DNA of 64,000 nucleotides from Deltaproteobacteria bacterium (GTDB taxonomy: Bacteria > Myxococcota_A > Polyangia > Nannocystales > Nannocystaceae): the NCBI GenBank assembly GCA_016709225.1, contig JADJEE010000012.1:930001-994000 (forward strand), in the 5' to 3' direction. A program made the position numbers and the translations under genes. Shown piece after piece: positions 42,229-50,452 of this stretch. A model generated the notes under the pieces. The model ran no database searches. It was given only the letters and a program-made list of their open reading frames with translations, and was not told the DNA's origin. Position 1 is the stretch's first letter. Each line of letters starts with the position of its first letter.

Positions 42229-42392
42229 TACCTCGACACAGGGATTGTGATGGGTCAGAACGCCGTCATGGCCGCGACTCCGCAAGGCGCCGTGCCGCCG
42301 GAATACCGGGCGTATTTCAAGGTGCGGCAACGCAGCGAGGCGCGGTCAGGGCGGTGTTCTGACCCGTCACAATCCCTGTGTCGAGGTACTAG
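42225..42392. mobile_element. CTAG-flanked palindromic MITE-like element, copy 1
   Basis: A 168-bp element bounded by CTAG. The arms pair over 37 bp with a single mismatch (outer part TACCTCGACACAGGGATTG). The two inner sequences GGGTCAGAAC and their partner also pair. It sits between two convergent genes and provides the TAG stop of each. Compared with the other copies, the arms differ at two positions, and both changes are matched on the opposite arm. It has no transposase gene and is probably a nonautonomous derivative of an IS that targets CTAG. Confidence 0.88.
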
Positions 42393-43819
42393 CCGGCTCG
42401 CGCGTCCCGCCGCGCGACCACGCGGCCGAAGATCACCAGCGCGAGCGCAGAGACGATCGCGACCCCCACGAACGCGTACCACAGGTGATGCGCCTGCGCG
42501 TACGCGGCCGGCAGCTCGCCGTGACCGGCGAGAGCATCGAGGCGCTGCTGCTGGTCGGCGGCGCTCAACGTGCTGGGGTCGGGGCAGTAGCGCTGCAGCA
42601 GGAAGCCCGAGCTGACGAAACCGACCAGCGCGGCCAGGAAGGAGTGCAGGTGCGAAAAGCCGAGGTAGAGCCCCTGCTGCCCCGGCGGCGCCTGCAGCGA
42701 GAAGTACTCGAGATAGCGCGGCGAGATGAAGCTCTCGGCCAGGCCCTGGAATCCGATGCCGACCACCATCATGAACGCGACCGGCTGCATGCCGAGGATC
42801 TCGCCGCGCCCGATCAAGTTGCCTGCGGCCATGCACAACGCCGACACCGGCATGATGAACATGCCGACGCTCATCGATGTCAACGCGCTGCGGCGTCGCA
42901 TCAGCGCCGTGATCGCACCGACGCTCACCACCACCACCGCAGGGTTGACGTTGGCGTACCACGACGGCGCCGAGTCCTCGCCGGCCATGCGCAGCACGTA
43001 CTTCGGCATGCTCGCGTAGAGCTGGTACTGCACGATCCAGAAGCCCGTGATGATGCAGATCAACACCACCAGACGCCCCCGCCGCAGCACGGCCACCAAC
43101 GCGCGACCGATCTCGGCCGTGCTCTTGCCGCCCTGGCCAGCGTCGCGGCCACGGTAGAGCAGCAGCACCAGCACGAACGCGGCCGCGGTCATGCCGGCGG
43201 AGAAGAGGTTCAGCACCACCAGCCCTTCGTTGCCCAGCCGCTCACGCAGTGGCTGCACCAGCGTCTTGCCGCCGAACGCCCCGATGTTCACCATCGCATA
43301 GAAGATCGAGTAGCCACGCGCGCGGGTGCTGGCGGTGGTCTCGCTCGCGATCGTGCCGGTGATGACCGACTTGATGAACGAGCCCCCGACCATCACGAAC
43401 AGCATGACCGGCACGAACAGCCACCGCTGCGGGCTGTCCTGCAGACCCGTGAACGCGACCTCGCGACCGTACTGCACCAAGCCCGCGCCCTGCAGCAGCA
43501 CCGGCAGCAGCCACATGCCGCCATAGCCGATCGTCAGCAGCGCGAACGCCACCAGCAGCGCCCGTCGGAAGCCGATGCGGTCGGCCCACGCACCGCTGAA
43601 GGTCGGCAACAGGTAGAGCCCGGCCGAGAACGCGCCCGACACTGCCGCCGCCTCGACGTCGGAGTAGGCGAGGATCCGCGACAGGTACAGCGTGATCGCG
43701 ACGAACACGCCGTACCACGCGCCCCGCTCGAGCAGCTCCGCGACGTTGGCGGTCCAGAACGCGCGGGAGAAGCCGCGGCCGCGCTCGGCGGCGTCATCGG
43801 GGTTGCTCGCGGTGCCCAT
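42389..43819 (-). CDS. POT/PTR2-type peptide transporter (MFS)
   Basis: A 476-residue inner-membrane protein with about twelve hydrophobic helices. The POT signature is seen at the start: AELLERGAWYGVFVAITLYL (ExxER type), followed by SGAFSAGLYLLPTFSGAWAD, a motif-A region RIGFRRALLVAF, KSVITGTIASETTASTRARG and FWIVQYQLYASMPKYV. POT transporters take up di- and tripeptides with protons. The substrate here is an inference. The end is unusual: the TAG stop (42389-42391) is the terminal CTAG of the adjacent palindromic element. The start follows a -10-like GGTACGGT by 10 bp. Confidence 0.85.
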   Translation of the reverse strand: MGTASNPDDAAERGRGFSRAFWTANVAELLERGAWYGVFVAITLYLSRILAYSDVEAAAVSGAFSAGLYLLPTFSGAWADRIGFRRALLVAFALLTIGYGGMWLLPVLLQGAGLVQYGREVAFTGLQDSPQRWLFVPVMLFVMVGGSFIKSVITGTIASETTASTRARGYSIFYAMVNIGAFGGKTLVQPLRERLGNEGLVVLNLFSAGMTAAAFVLVLLLYRGRDAGQGGKSTAEIGRALVAVLRRGRLVVLICIITGFWIVQYQLYASMPKYVLRMAGEDSAPSWYANVNPAVVVVSVGAITALMRRRSALTSMSVGMFIMPVSALCMAAGNLIGRGEILGMQPVAFMMVVGIGFQGLAESFISPRYLEYFSLQAPPGQQGLYLGFSHLHSFLAALVGFVSSGFLLQRYCPDPSTLSAADQQQRLDALAGHGELPAAYAQAHHLWYAFVGVAIVSALALVIFGRVVARRDARAG

Positions 43820-43829
43820 GCGCGGGCCG

Positions 43830-43837
43830 ACCGTACC
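43830..43837 (-). promoter_or_regulatory. Putative -10 element GGTACGGT
   Basis: GGTACGGT on the minus strand ends 10 bp before the ATG at 43819 of the transporter, predicting a leaderless or near-leaderless transcript. Confidence 0.35.
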
Positions 43838-43875
43838 CCGAAACCCGCGACCGCGGCCAAGCACCGGCGCCGTCT

Positions 43876-44406
43876 TCAGCCCTCGTCGGAGGCGGAGCCG
43901 ACCGACGGCGAGTCGACCGCACCGAAGTCGCACTCCCGCTCGATCACCTGCTCCTGCGCCGCGCACGGCGGCTCGACCTCGACACCGGCACCGCCGCCGT
44001 CGGGATCGCTGCCCTCGGTGTCGCCGCCGGCCTCGACCGAGTCCGATCCGATGATCTCCTCGCAATCGAGTGCAGCCATGCAGGCGAAGTAGTCGGAGAG
44101 CGCGGCGCGACACTCGACACCGCCGGCGCTGGCGTAGGTGCCGACCCCGGCGACGCACTCGCCCACCAACGACACGTAGCCAGGCGCGTAGCCGTCGTCC
44201 TGCGCCGCCTCCTGGGCGTAACAAGCGGCGTAGGTCTGCGCCCACGGAGCACAGATCTCGATCGCCTCCTGCAGCGCGGCGGCCTCGCCACCACCACCAC
44301 CACCACCGTCCTCGCCGCCATCGCCCTTGGGATCACACCCCCCGGCCATGACCGCCGCGCCCATGGTCCAACCCAACAACCAAGCCAGATCTCGCATCCT
44401 CGACAT
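43876..44406 (-). CDS. Small Cys-rich lipoprotein, paralogue of 12046-12648
   Basis: A 176-residue lipoprotein. The lipobox is MAGGC, followed by a run of Gly/Asp/Glu. The domain shows the same Cys arrangement as the protein at 12046: EICAPWAQTYAACYAQ, GECVAGVG, VECRAALSDYFACMAALDC. A Gly/Asp tail and a final CAAQEQVIERECDF follow. Starts considered: GTG 44415, ATG 44406 and ATG 44397. ATG 44406 has GGAG at a usable distance. It precedes the POT gene on the same strand by 56 bp, so they might be co-transcribed. Confidence 0.75.
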   Translation of the reverse strand: MSRMRDLAWLLGWTMGAAVMAGGCDPKGDGGEDGGGGGGGEAAALQEAIEICAPWAQTYAACYAQEAAQDDGYAPGYVSLVGECVAGVGTYASAGGVECRAALSDYFACMAALDCEEIIGSDSVEAGGDTEGSDPDGGGAGVEVEPPCAAQEQVIERECDFGAVDSPSVGSASDEG

Positions 44407-44475
44407 GACGTCCACGCTCTCCGTCGGGGGTAGTGCCCGGCGGGTGCGCCACGATCACGGGGCCGCGCGATTGGC

Positions 44476-45204
44476 CTACGAATCCCGGGGATAGACCGCG
44501 ATCTCGGAGCCGACCGCGTAGGCCACATGGCACGGCGGCACCTGGTCGAGGTAGCCCCAGGGTTCGCCGTACAGCTCGGCGAAGTCCACCGCCAGCGACA
44601 GCCGCGAGGGGTCGGTCGGATACACCGCCCAGATGGGATGGTGCACGCGATAGACCACCAGCCCACCGCGACCGTCGCGGCCGAAGCCCCACTCGTGCTC
44701 CTTGAAGAACGCCTCGCGCGAGTCCGACGGCGGCACGACGGTCGCGCGATCGCCCTCGATCGTCAGCGCATGAATGCGGCCCCCGAGTTCGATGCGCATG
44801 TGCAGGCGCCGCACGTCGAGCTCGTCGACGACCTCGCACTGCATCGGCACCGTGCGGTAGTGCTCGTGGTACACGAGGTTTGCGACCATCGCGATCGCGT
44901 GCTTGGGGACGAGCTCGGCGATGAACGTCACCCCGCGACGCCCACCCTCGCGTTCGCGCACGTACGCGCGAAGGTTGACCTCGGGGAAATCGGTGTGCAG
45001 CGGCACCGCGATGCCCTTCACCTTGGTGTCGAGGAAGCGGAACGCCACGAAGCTGACGTAGGCGACGTCGTCGGGATCGTCCGGCAGGCGATCGGGCTCG
45101 AGGCCCGGCGGCAGGTACGACAGCAGCATTGCGGCCGGCACCCGCCAGGTGACGAGCGCGAGGTCTTCCCAGCGAGCGGTCAGGAACGCGGCAGGCACGG
45201 ACAC
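44476..45204 (-). CDS. DUF2071 (YqjF-like) protein
   Basis: A 242-residue protein. FLTARWEDLALVTWRVPAAM, then PPGLEPDRLPDDPDDVAYVS, VAFRFLDTKVKGIAVPLHTD, PEVNLRAYVRE, GVTFIAELVPKHAIAMVA and the final VPPCHVAYAVGSEIAVYPRDS match the DUF2071 family. Its members are cytoplasmic proteins of unknown activity, related in fold to acetoacetate decarboxylase. The start is a GTG at 45204; the open frame extends further but the family start aligns here. It is divergent from asd, with 83 bp between starts. Confidence 0.85.
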   Translation of the reverse strand: MSVPAAFLTARWEDLALVTWRVPAAMLLSYLPPGLEPDRLPDDPDDVAYVSFVAFRFLDTKVKGIAVPLHTDFPEVNLRAYVREREGGRRGVTFIAELVPKHAIAMVANLVYHEHYRTVPMQCEVVDELDVRRLHMRIELGGRIHALTIEGDRATVVPPSDSREAFFKEHEWGFGRDGRGGLVVYRVHHPIWAVYPTDPSRLSLAVDFAELYGEPWGYLDQVPPCHVAYAVGSEIAVYPRDS

Positions 45205-45271
45205 GCGAAACGATCTTGGGCGCAGCCCCAGCGGCGCGCAAGACCGTGGGCACAAGCAGCGTTTGCGGTGT

Positions 45272-45279
45272 GCTATGAC
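45272..45279 (+). promoter_or_regulatory. Putative -10 element GCTATGAC
   Basis: GCTATGAC ends 8 bp before the ATG at 45288 of asd, predicting a leaderless transcript. Confidence 0.42.
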
Positions 45280-45287
45280 CTCGGCCC

Positions 45288-46325
45288 ATGCGCATCTGTG
45301 TCCTCGGTGCGACCGGACTCGTCGGTCGCGAGACCATCGACCTCGTCGCACGTGCGTGGCCCGAGGCCGAGCTCGACCTCTACGCCAGCCGCGATCAGAC
45401 CCTCGAGCACGGCGGCCGCAGCTGGTCCGTGACCGGCGCGCCTGCGCTCGAGCGCGACGACGCGCGCCGCGGCGACCTCGCGCTGGTGGCCCTCGACGAC
45501 GATCACAGCGCGCGCTACGTGCCTCGGCTGCTGACGCTCGGCTACCGCGTCATCGACAAGAGCAACACCTACCGCGGTGATCCGCAGGTGCCGTTGGTCA
45601 CCGCCGGCGTGAACGGGCATCGCGTCGACGACGGTGTGAAGCTGGTCGCGAACCCGAACTGCACGACCATCCCGTTCGCGCTCGCGATGGCGCCGCTGCT
45701 GCGCCGCTTCGGGCTGCAGGCCGCCACCGTCAGCACCTACCAGGCCGTGAGCGGCGCCGGCATTGCGCCGCTCGACGAGTTCCTCGCCGCCGCCGCCGCG
45801 GGCTACGCGGCCGGCGATCGCTTCGGCCGGCCGTTCGACGCCAGCGGCTACGCCGGCAACACCGTGCCGCACAACGGCAAGACCGACGACAGCGGCTTCT
45901 CGGCCGAGGAGCGCAAGCTGACCTTCGAGAGCCGCAAGATCCTCGAGCTGCCGGAGCTGTCGATCTCGGCGCAGTGCTGCCGCGTCGCGGTGGCAGTCGG
46001 CCACACGATGAACGCATGGTTCACGCTCGGCGAGCCGGCGACGCTGGCCGAGCTCGAGGCGGTGCTCGGCGACGCGAAGGCGAGCCCGTTCGTGCGGCTG
46101 TTCCCCGGCAGCACCGGCGAGGGCATGAGCGCGCTGTCGTGCGTGGCACACCGCGACCGTGCACTGGTGGGGCGGCTGCGCGCGGATCCACGCGACGCCA
46201 GCGGGCGGAGCTTCTGCGTCATGGTGGCGGGCGACAACCTGCGTCTGGGCGCCGCAACCAACGCGGTCCGCGTCGCGAGTCGCTGGTATCCGAGCCGCGA
46301 CCCGGACCTGCAGGATCCTCGCTGA
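45288..46325 (+). CDS. asd: Aspartate-semialdehyde dehydrogenase
   Basis: A 345-residue enzyme that reduces aspartyl phosphate to aspartate semialdehyde with NADPH, a branch point for lysine/diaminopimelate, threonine and methionine. The NADP fold begins MRICVLGATGLVGRE, the active cysteine is C125 (NPNCTTIP), and AVSGAG, the GKTDDSGFSAEERKL region and the catalytic His of RVAVAVGHT are present. Length is normal. It has a -10-like GCTATGAC 8 bp before the ATG and no Shine-Dalgarno. The gene stands alone; the next gene is an unrelated lipoprotein. Confidence 0.95.
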   Translation: MRICVLGATGLVGRETIDLVARAWPEAELDLYASRDQTLEHGGRSWSVTGAPALERDDARRGDLALVALDDDHSARYVPRLLTLGYRVIDKSNTYRGDPQVPLVTAGVNGHRVDDGVKLVANPNCTTIPFALAMAPLLRRFGLQAATVSTYQAVSGAGIAPLDEFLAAAAAGYAAGDRFGRPFDASGYAGNTVPHNGKTDDSGFSAEERKLTFESRKILELPELSISAQCCRVAVAVGHTMNAWFTLGEPATLAELEAVLGDAKASPFVRLFPGSTGEGMSALSCVAHRDRALVGRLRADPRDASGRSFCVMVAGDNLRLGAATNAVRVASRWYPSRDPDLQDPR

Positions 46326-46342
46326 GCGATCGCGCCGCGCGT

Positions 46343-46350
46343 GGTATCCT
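46343..46350 (+). promoter_or_regulatory. Putative -10 element GGTATCCT
   Basis: GGTATCCT ends 9 bp before the GTG at 46360. It lies only 17 bp after the asd stop, so the lipoprotein gene may be transcribed from its own promoter. Confidence 0.4.
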
Positions 46351-46359
46351 GCCGCCGGC

Positions 46360-47166
46360 GTGGGCTGGCGGAAGCTGCATCTCGGGCTGATGGCGGGCCT
46401 CGCCGCGTGCTCGTTCGACTCGAGCGGCAAGAGCCAGGTCTCGGGTGTGGTCTCGTCGACGACCGCGGCCAGCGACACCAACGACGACGGCCCCGCATCC
46501 ACCGGCGGCCTCGAGAGCTCGGGCGGCGCAGGTGTGAGCGCGACGCAGGGCGGCAGCTCGGGCGACGCGCCCGATGACAGCACCGCAGCCGATCCCGACA
46601 CCAGCGGCGATCCGACGCCCGGCGGCTCGAGCACGACGGAACCCACCGACCCGTGCGCCGACCATCCGCCGCAGTCGGTCACGCTGATGGCCGACCAAGC
46701 CACGCTCGCCGGCGACATGATGCTCGCGTCGCTGTACGACGGCACCACCTACGTCTACGCCGAGACCGCCGGCATGGGCACGGCGACGTTCGCCTTCGAT
46801 CTGCAGTGCGCGGACGACTTCGCGGTGTGGATGCTGGTGTTCGATCGCGAGCCCGGCCTCGACACCGCGTTGGTGCCCGGCAATCCCGCCGACTCCGCGC
46901 ACGTCGACGTCACCGGCGCCGCGACCGACTGGCGCTACGGCTGCCAGAACCTCGGCGCACCGCCGTGGTCGTGGCAGGCGGTCAGCGAGAACGGCGACAA
47001 CTGCATCTCCAACGATCGCATCACCTTCGCGCTGCCGGCGGGCTCGAACACCATCACGGTGAGCATGCTCGAGGGCGGCACGTGGTCGGGCAACACCATC
47101 TCGCCGGGCGACGTCGCAGCGGTCAAGCAGATCCTCGTGACCAACGACCTCGACTTCGAGCCCTGA
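46360..47166 (+). CDS. Secreted lipoprotein, unknown function
   Basis: A 268-residue lipoprotein that starts at GTG. The signal WRKLHLGLMAGLAAC has a lipobox, and a Ser/Thr/Gly/Asp linker runs to ~100. The domain (PQSVTLMADQATLAGDMMLA, TATFAFDLQCADDFAVWMLV, WRYGCQNLGAPPWSWQAVS, NTITVSMLEGG) looks like an all-beta jelly-roll of the type found in surface glycan-binding proteins, but I cannot name a family. Four Cys are conserved-looking. A -10-like motif before the GTG supports this start. Confidence 0.78.
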   Translation: MGWRKLHLGLMAGLAACSFDSSGKSQVSGVVSSTTAASDTNDDGPASTGGLESSGGAGVSATQGGSSGDAPDDSTAADPDTSGDPTPGGSSTTEPTDPCADHPPQSVTLMADQATLAGDMMLASLYDGTTYVYAETAGMGTATFAFDLQCADDFAVWMLVFDREPGLDTALVPGNPADSAHVDVTGAATDWRYGCQNLGAPPWSWQAVSENGDNCISNDRITFALPAGSNTITVSMLEGGTWSGNTISPGDVAAVKQILVTNDLDFEP

Positions 47167-47279
47167 CCCGCGCGCCGTCGCGGGCGAGCACGCCGGCCTG
47201 CGCACGCGCGCGCGCCATGGCCCACTGCGGCGGGCGAGCTTGCCGAGCGGCGCGTCCCGGATGCATGCTCGCGCCGACG

Positions 47280-47585
47280 ATGACGTCGCCGCTGACCGAA
47301 GCCGTGCTCGAGATCGCCGAGGGCGCCGGACCCAGCGGCGTGGCGATGGGCGCGATCGTCGACGTACTGGCTACGCAGGGCTTCGTGGTCGAACAGATCG
47401 AGCGCGAGATCTGGGCCCTGCTCGAGCGCCGTCGGCTCACGCCGACCGGCTTCGTGTGCCGTACGATCCGTCGCCGCGCCGACGACGGCACGCCAGTACG
47501 CAGCCGGCTGTACGAGTTCATGTTGGTGCCGTGGTCGGCGGCCTTGGATGCTCAGCTCGACCTCGCGCTGGAGCGGCCGCCGTGA
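47280..47585 (+). CDS. Small winged-helix-like protein, upstream of dihydrouridine synthase
   Basis: A 101-residue protein. Its sequence TEAVLEIAEGAGPSGVAMGA, IVDVLATQGFVVEQIEREIW and LLERRRLTPTGFVCRTIRR has the helix-turn-helix-wing layout of small winged-helix proteins. No close family was recognised. It ends in the overlap GTGA with the dihydrouridine synthase start at 47582, so they are co-translated. An in-frame ATG at 47265 would add five residues. The pairing suggests an RNA- or DNA-binding accessory, but there is no direct evidence. Confidence 0.65.
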   Translation: MTSPLTEAVLEIAEGAGPSGVAMGAIVDVLATQGFVVEQIEREIWALLERRRLTPTGFVCRTIRRRADDGTPVRSRLYEFMLVPWSAALDAQLDLALERPP

Positions 47586-48685
47586 CGCCGCCGGTCGAGA
47601 CCCCGCAAGACGCGACGCGCTTCCTCGCGCTGGCGCCGATGGACGGCATCACCGACGCGACCTGGCGTGCGCTCGCCACCGATCTCGACGACGCGCCGTC
47701 CGGCATCAGCCTGTGCGTCAGCGAGTTCGTGCGCGTGACGGCGCACGCCGTGCCCGCGGCGGTGTTGCAGCGGGAGGTGCCCGAGCTCGCCCGTGGCGGT
47801 CGGACCCCGCGCGGCGTGCCGGTCGCGGTGCAGCTGCTGGGCGGCGCGCCCGAGCCGATGGCCGCGACCGCAGCGCGGCTGGCCGAGCTCGGCGCGTTGG
47901 CGATCGACCTCAACTTCGGCTGCCCTGCGAAGACGGTGAACAACCACGACGGCGGTGCGGCGCTGTTGCGGGCCCCGTGCCGGATCGAGGCGGTGGTCGA
48001 CGCCGTGCGCAGGGCCGTACCCATGCACGTGCCCGTGAGCGCCAAGATCCGACTGGGCTGGGACTCGGCCGACGGCGTCGAATCGCTCGCGCGTGCGGCC
48101 GAGGCCGGTGGTGCCTCGTGGCTGACGATCCACGCACGCACGCGGGCGCAGCTGTACGCACCGCCAGTCGACTGGGTCGCGATCGGCCGTGCCCGCGCGG
48201 CCGTGACCATGCCGGTCGTCGCCAACGGCGATCTGTGCACGACGGCCGACCTCGAGGCGTGCGCACGCGCGAGCGGCTGCAACGCGTTCATGATCGGCCG
48301 CGGTGCGATGGCCGACCCGTGGCTGTTCCGGCGCGCCCGCGGCGACGCAGACCCGGCGGGCTTCGACGCCGGCGTCGACGGGGTGCGCCTGCGCGCGCTC
48401 ATCGATCGCTACGTCGTCGCGCTACTCGCCGCCGGCACCCGCGAGGGCACGGCGCTCGGCCGCGTGAAGCAGTGGCTGCGTTTCGCCGCCACCAACCATG
48501 CCCCTGGCGCGCGTGCGTTCGAACGCATCAAGCGCTGTGCGAGCCTGGCGGAGGCCGCGGCCGTGCTCGACGACGAGCTCACGGACGTCCGCGCGGCGGC
48601 CGTCAGTCGCTGCAGCCCGGCGCGTCCAGCAGCAGGTCTTCGCCCTGCAACGTCCACGTGGTCGCGAACGCCTTCGCCTGCTTGA
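47582..48685 (+). CDS. tRNA-dihydrouridine synthase (DusC-like)
   Basis: A 367-residue FMN enzyme that reduces uridines in tRNA. The N-terminus LALAPMDGITDATWRALA, the DusC-type SLCVSEFVRVT, the active cysteine C114 (LNFGCPAKTVNNHDGGAALL), KIRLGWDS, TIHARTRAQLY and NGDLCTTADLEACARASGC are all present. A short helical C-terminal domain follows. The GTG start overlaps the preceding stop (GTGA). The tail after ~340 (VSRCSPARPAAGLRPATSTW) lacks family character. It runs 83 bp into the convergent CapA gene, as if the ancestral stop had been lost. Confidence 0.9.
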   Translation: MTPPVETPQDATRFLALAPMDGITDATWRALATDLDDAPSGISLCVSEFVRVTAHAVPAAVLQREVPELARGGRTPRGVPVAVQLLGGAPEPMAATAARLAELGALAIDLNFGCPAKTVNNHDGGAALLRAPCRIEAVVDAVRRAVPMHVPVSAKIRLGWDSADGVESLARAAEAGGASWLTIHARTRAQLYAPPVDWVAIGRARAAVTMPVVANGDLCTTADLEACARASGCNAFMIGRGAMADPWLFRRARGDADPAGFDAGVDGVRLRALIDRYVVALLAAGTREGTALGRVKQWLRFAATNHAPGARAFERIKRCASLAEAAAVLDDELTDVRAAAVSRCSPARPAAGLRPATSTWSRTPSPA

Positions 48686-49829
48686 TCACGCGATCGCGTA
48701 CGCGATGCCCCATGGCCCCGGTCGCGGGCACCGGATGCGGCGCCGGCGACCGCTTCACGTAGGCGGGATGGAAGACCACGCGATCGAGGCAGCTCCCCTG
48801 CGCCCGCGCGCGCACGCGCAGCACGCCGGTCAGGCGGGGAATCTCGTTGGTGTTCTCGAACAGGAAGTTGCCCATCGAGTAGGCGATGAGCCCCTTGCCG
48901 TAGCGCTCGACCCCCTGCAACACGTGGGGGTGCGAGCCGATCACGAGGTCGGCACCGGCGTCGATCAACGCGTGGGCAGCCTTGACCTGCGCGTAGTTGG
49001 GCGCCTCCGCGTACTCCTCACCCCAGTGCACGACCACGATGACGAGGTCGTGGTCGGCGCGCGCCTGCGTCACCACCGGCACCACCTGCTCGTCGATCGC
49101 ATCGGTCGGCAGGTAGGCCAGCTGCGGTCCCCCCTCGCGTACGGGCGCGTTGGTCCGCGTCGTGATCGCGACGAAGCCCAGTCGCCAGCCCTTGGCCTCG
49201 ACGGACTCCACGCGGAACACCGGCGGCTCCATCTGTGCGGCACCGACCGGCACGAGCCCGAGCTCGCGCACCAGCTTCGGCGTCTGCTCGACGCCCTCGA
49301 GCCGTTGATCGTACCAATGGTTGTTGGCCAGGCTCACCACCGTGAAGCCGGCGGTGCGCAGGTGCTCGGCCAGCTCGAGCGACGCACCGAAGCGGAAGCG
49401 GGCACCGATCGGGCTGCTGGTCGGCAGCTCGCGCACCAGCGGCGTCTCGAGGTTCGCGAACACGACGTCGGCCGCGATCTTCTCGCCGATCTCGTCGAAC
49501 ACCGGCTTGCCGGCCTCGGGGATGGGGTCGTAGCCGCTCTCGCGGTAGCGTCCGAAGATCACGTCGCCGACGAACGTGAGCTCGAGCTGGTCGGCGCGCG
49601 CGGGCGTCGGTGCGACCGTGGGCGCGACCGTCGGTGCCGGCGCCGGCGCGGCGACCTCGGCCGTGGCGACCTCGGCGGGCGCGACCGCTGCATCGGCGCG
49701 GGCGGCCGACGGCAGCGCGCTCGCCCGTGGATCTGCAGCGGTCTCGGTGCCGGTGCGCGCGCAACCAAGCGCCAGCGCCAAGAACCACCAGTTCGAGATC
49801 CACCCGCCCGAGCCATGGGTCCGCAACAC
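48603..49829 (-). CDS. CapA-type (PGA_cap) lipoprotein
   Basis: A 408-residue secreted protein. A hydrophobic stretch ends in the lipobox LALGC, followed by a Pro/Ala linker. The CapA fold, related to metallophosphatases, shows LELTFVGDVIFGRYR, FANLETPLVRE, VVSLANNHWYDQRLEGVEQT, VIVVVHWGEEYAEAPNYAQ and VIGSHPHVLQGVERYGKGLI with the Asp/Asn/His metal residues. Homologues are linked to poly-gamma-glutamate capsule, but no pgsBC genes are here, so the role is open. The start at GTG 49829 is supported by a -10-like GCTATGGT 6 bp upstream; GTG 49847 is an alternative. It overlaps the end of the dihydrouridine synthase gene by 83 bp. Confidence 0.87.
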   Translation of the reverse strand: MLRTHGSGGWISNWWFLALALGCARTGTETAADPRASALPSAARADAAVAPAEVATAEVAAPAPAPTVAPTVAPTPARADQLELTFVGDVIFGRYRESGYDPIPEAGKPVFDEIGEKIAADVVFANLETPLVRELPTSSPIGARFRFGASLELAEHLRTAGFTVVSLANNHWYDQRLEGVEQTPKLVRELGLVPVGAAQMEPPVFRVESVEAKGWRLGFVAITTRTNAPVREGGPQLAYLPTDAIDEQVVPVVTQARADHDLVIVVVHWGEEYAEAPNYAQVKAAHALIDAGADLVIGSHPHVLQGVERYGKGLIAYSMGNFLFENTNEIPRLTGVLRVRARAQGSCLDRVVFHPAYVKRSPAPHPVPATGAMGHRVRDRVIKQAKAFATTWTLQGEDLLLDAPGCSD

Positions 49830-49835
49830 GCTCGG

Positions 49836-49843
49836 ACCATAGC
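49836..49843 (-). promoter_or_regulatory. Putative -10 element GCTATGGT
   Basis: GCTATGGT on the minus strand ends 6 bp before the GTG at 49829 of the CapA-like gene, supporting that start and a leaderless transcript. Confidence 0.42.
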
Positions 49844-49859
49844 GCACCGCCCCGGCAAC

Positions 49860-50432
49860 TCAAAGCTTCGGGAACGCGCGGCTGCACTGGTCGAGCAGCC
49901 ACGGATACTCACCCGCCGCCTCGCGCAGGAGCATCGCGACGCACGTCGCCGCTGCCGGTGAGGTCTCGCGCTCGCAGCCGCTGCGATCGGCGTCCACGAC
50001 CGCGCGCACCACTGCGTCGGCGGCGGGCGCTTCGCCCTCCGGCGCTGCGTAGGACGTCGCGGCCGCGCCCAGCATGTCGCGACACGCCTCCGCCACCGTG
50101 GGCAGTGGGTCGGGCAGCCGCGCGGCGACGCGCGAGCGCAGCTCGCGGGCCATCGCGTCATAGTCGGGCTGATCGTCGACGCCGCGCGAAGGGTTGCCGA
50201 CCCGCAGGGTCCGCGCGCGCCCCGGCGCCTCCGCGCTGCCCGGCGGCGCACCGTCACCATCGGCGACCGTGTTGCGAGTGCACGCCAGCGACGGTGCCGT
50301 GACGGTGACGAGCAGGTAGCCCAGCATGCACGATGCCCACCGCGTCGGCGCGACGCTTGGCGTCCGCGCGCCCGCGGCGTGACGGGCCGCATCGACCCGC
50401 ACGCCCACAAAGCCGTCGCGGCGCCCTGGCAT
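49860..50432 (-). CDS. Hypothetical lipoprotein divergent from a multihaem cytochrome
   Basis: A 190-residue protein if started at ATG 50432, which has a -10-like GCTATCGT only 7 bp upstream. The hydrophobic MLGYLLVTVTAPSLAC, with lipobox-like SLAC, lies at ~36-51, so the n-region is unusually long; ATG 50327 would remove it. The mature part has no known domain: Arg/Ala/Pro-rich with VADGDGA, DYDAMARELRSRVAARLPDP and several Cys (EACRDML, SGCERETS, ATCVAML, DQCSRAF). Start codons of this gene and the cytochrome gene are 20 bp apart, so both are expected to be controlled together. Confidence 0.65.
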   Translation of the reverse strand: MPGRRDGFVGVRVDAARHAAGARTPSVAPTRWASCMLGYLLVTVTAPSLACTRNTVADGDGAPPGSAEAPGRARTLRVGNPSRGVDDQPDYDAMARELRSRVAARLPDPLPTVAEACRDMLGAAATSYAAPEGEAPAADAVVRAVVDADRSGCERETSPAAATCVAMLLREAAGEYPWLLDQCSRAFPKL

Positions 50433-50436
50433 CGCC

Positions 50437-50447
50437 GCTACGATAGC
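50437..50447. promoter_or_regulatory. Palindromic shared -10 element for two divergent genes
   Basis: GCTACGATAGC is a near-perfect palindrome. Read on the plus strand it gives GCTACGAT, 8 bp before the ATG at 50453. On the minus strand it gives GCTATCGT, 7 bp before the ATG at 50432. Polymerase could bind in only one orientation at a time, so the two genes should compete. Confidence 0.5.
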
Positions 50448-50452
50448 CCAAC

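Noticed and set aside
42247..42351. Short open frame (MMGQNAVMA...) present in all three palindromic elements
   Set aside because: It is identical because the DNA is repeated, differs in its tail after each copy, has no ribosome site and lies inside the hairpin.
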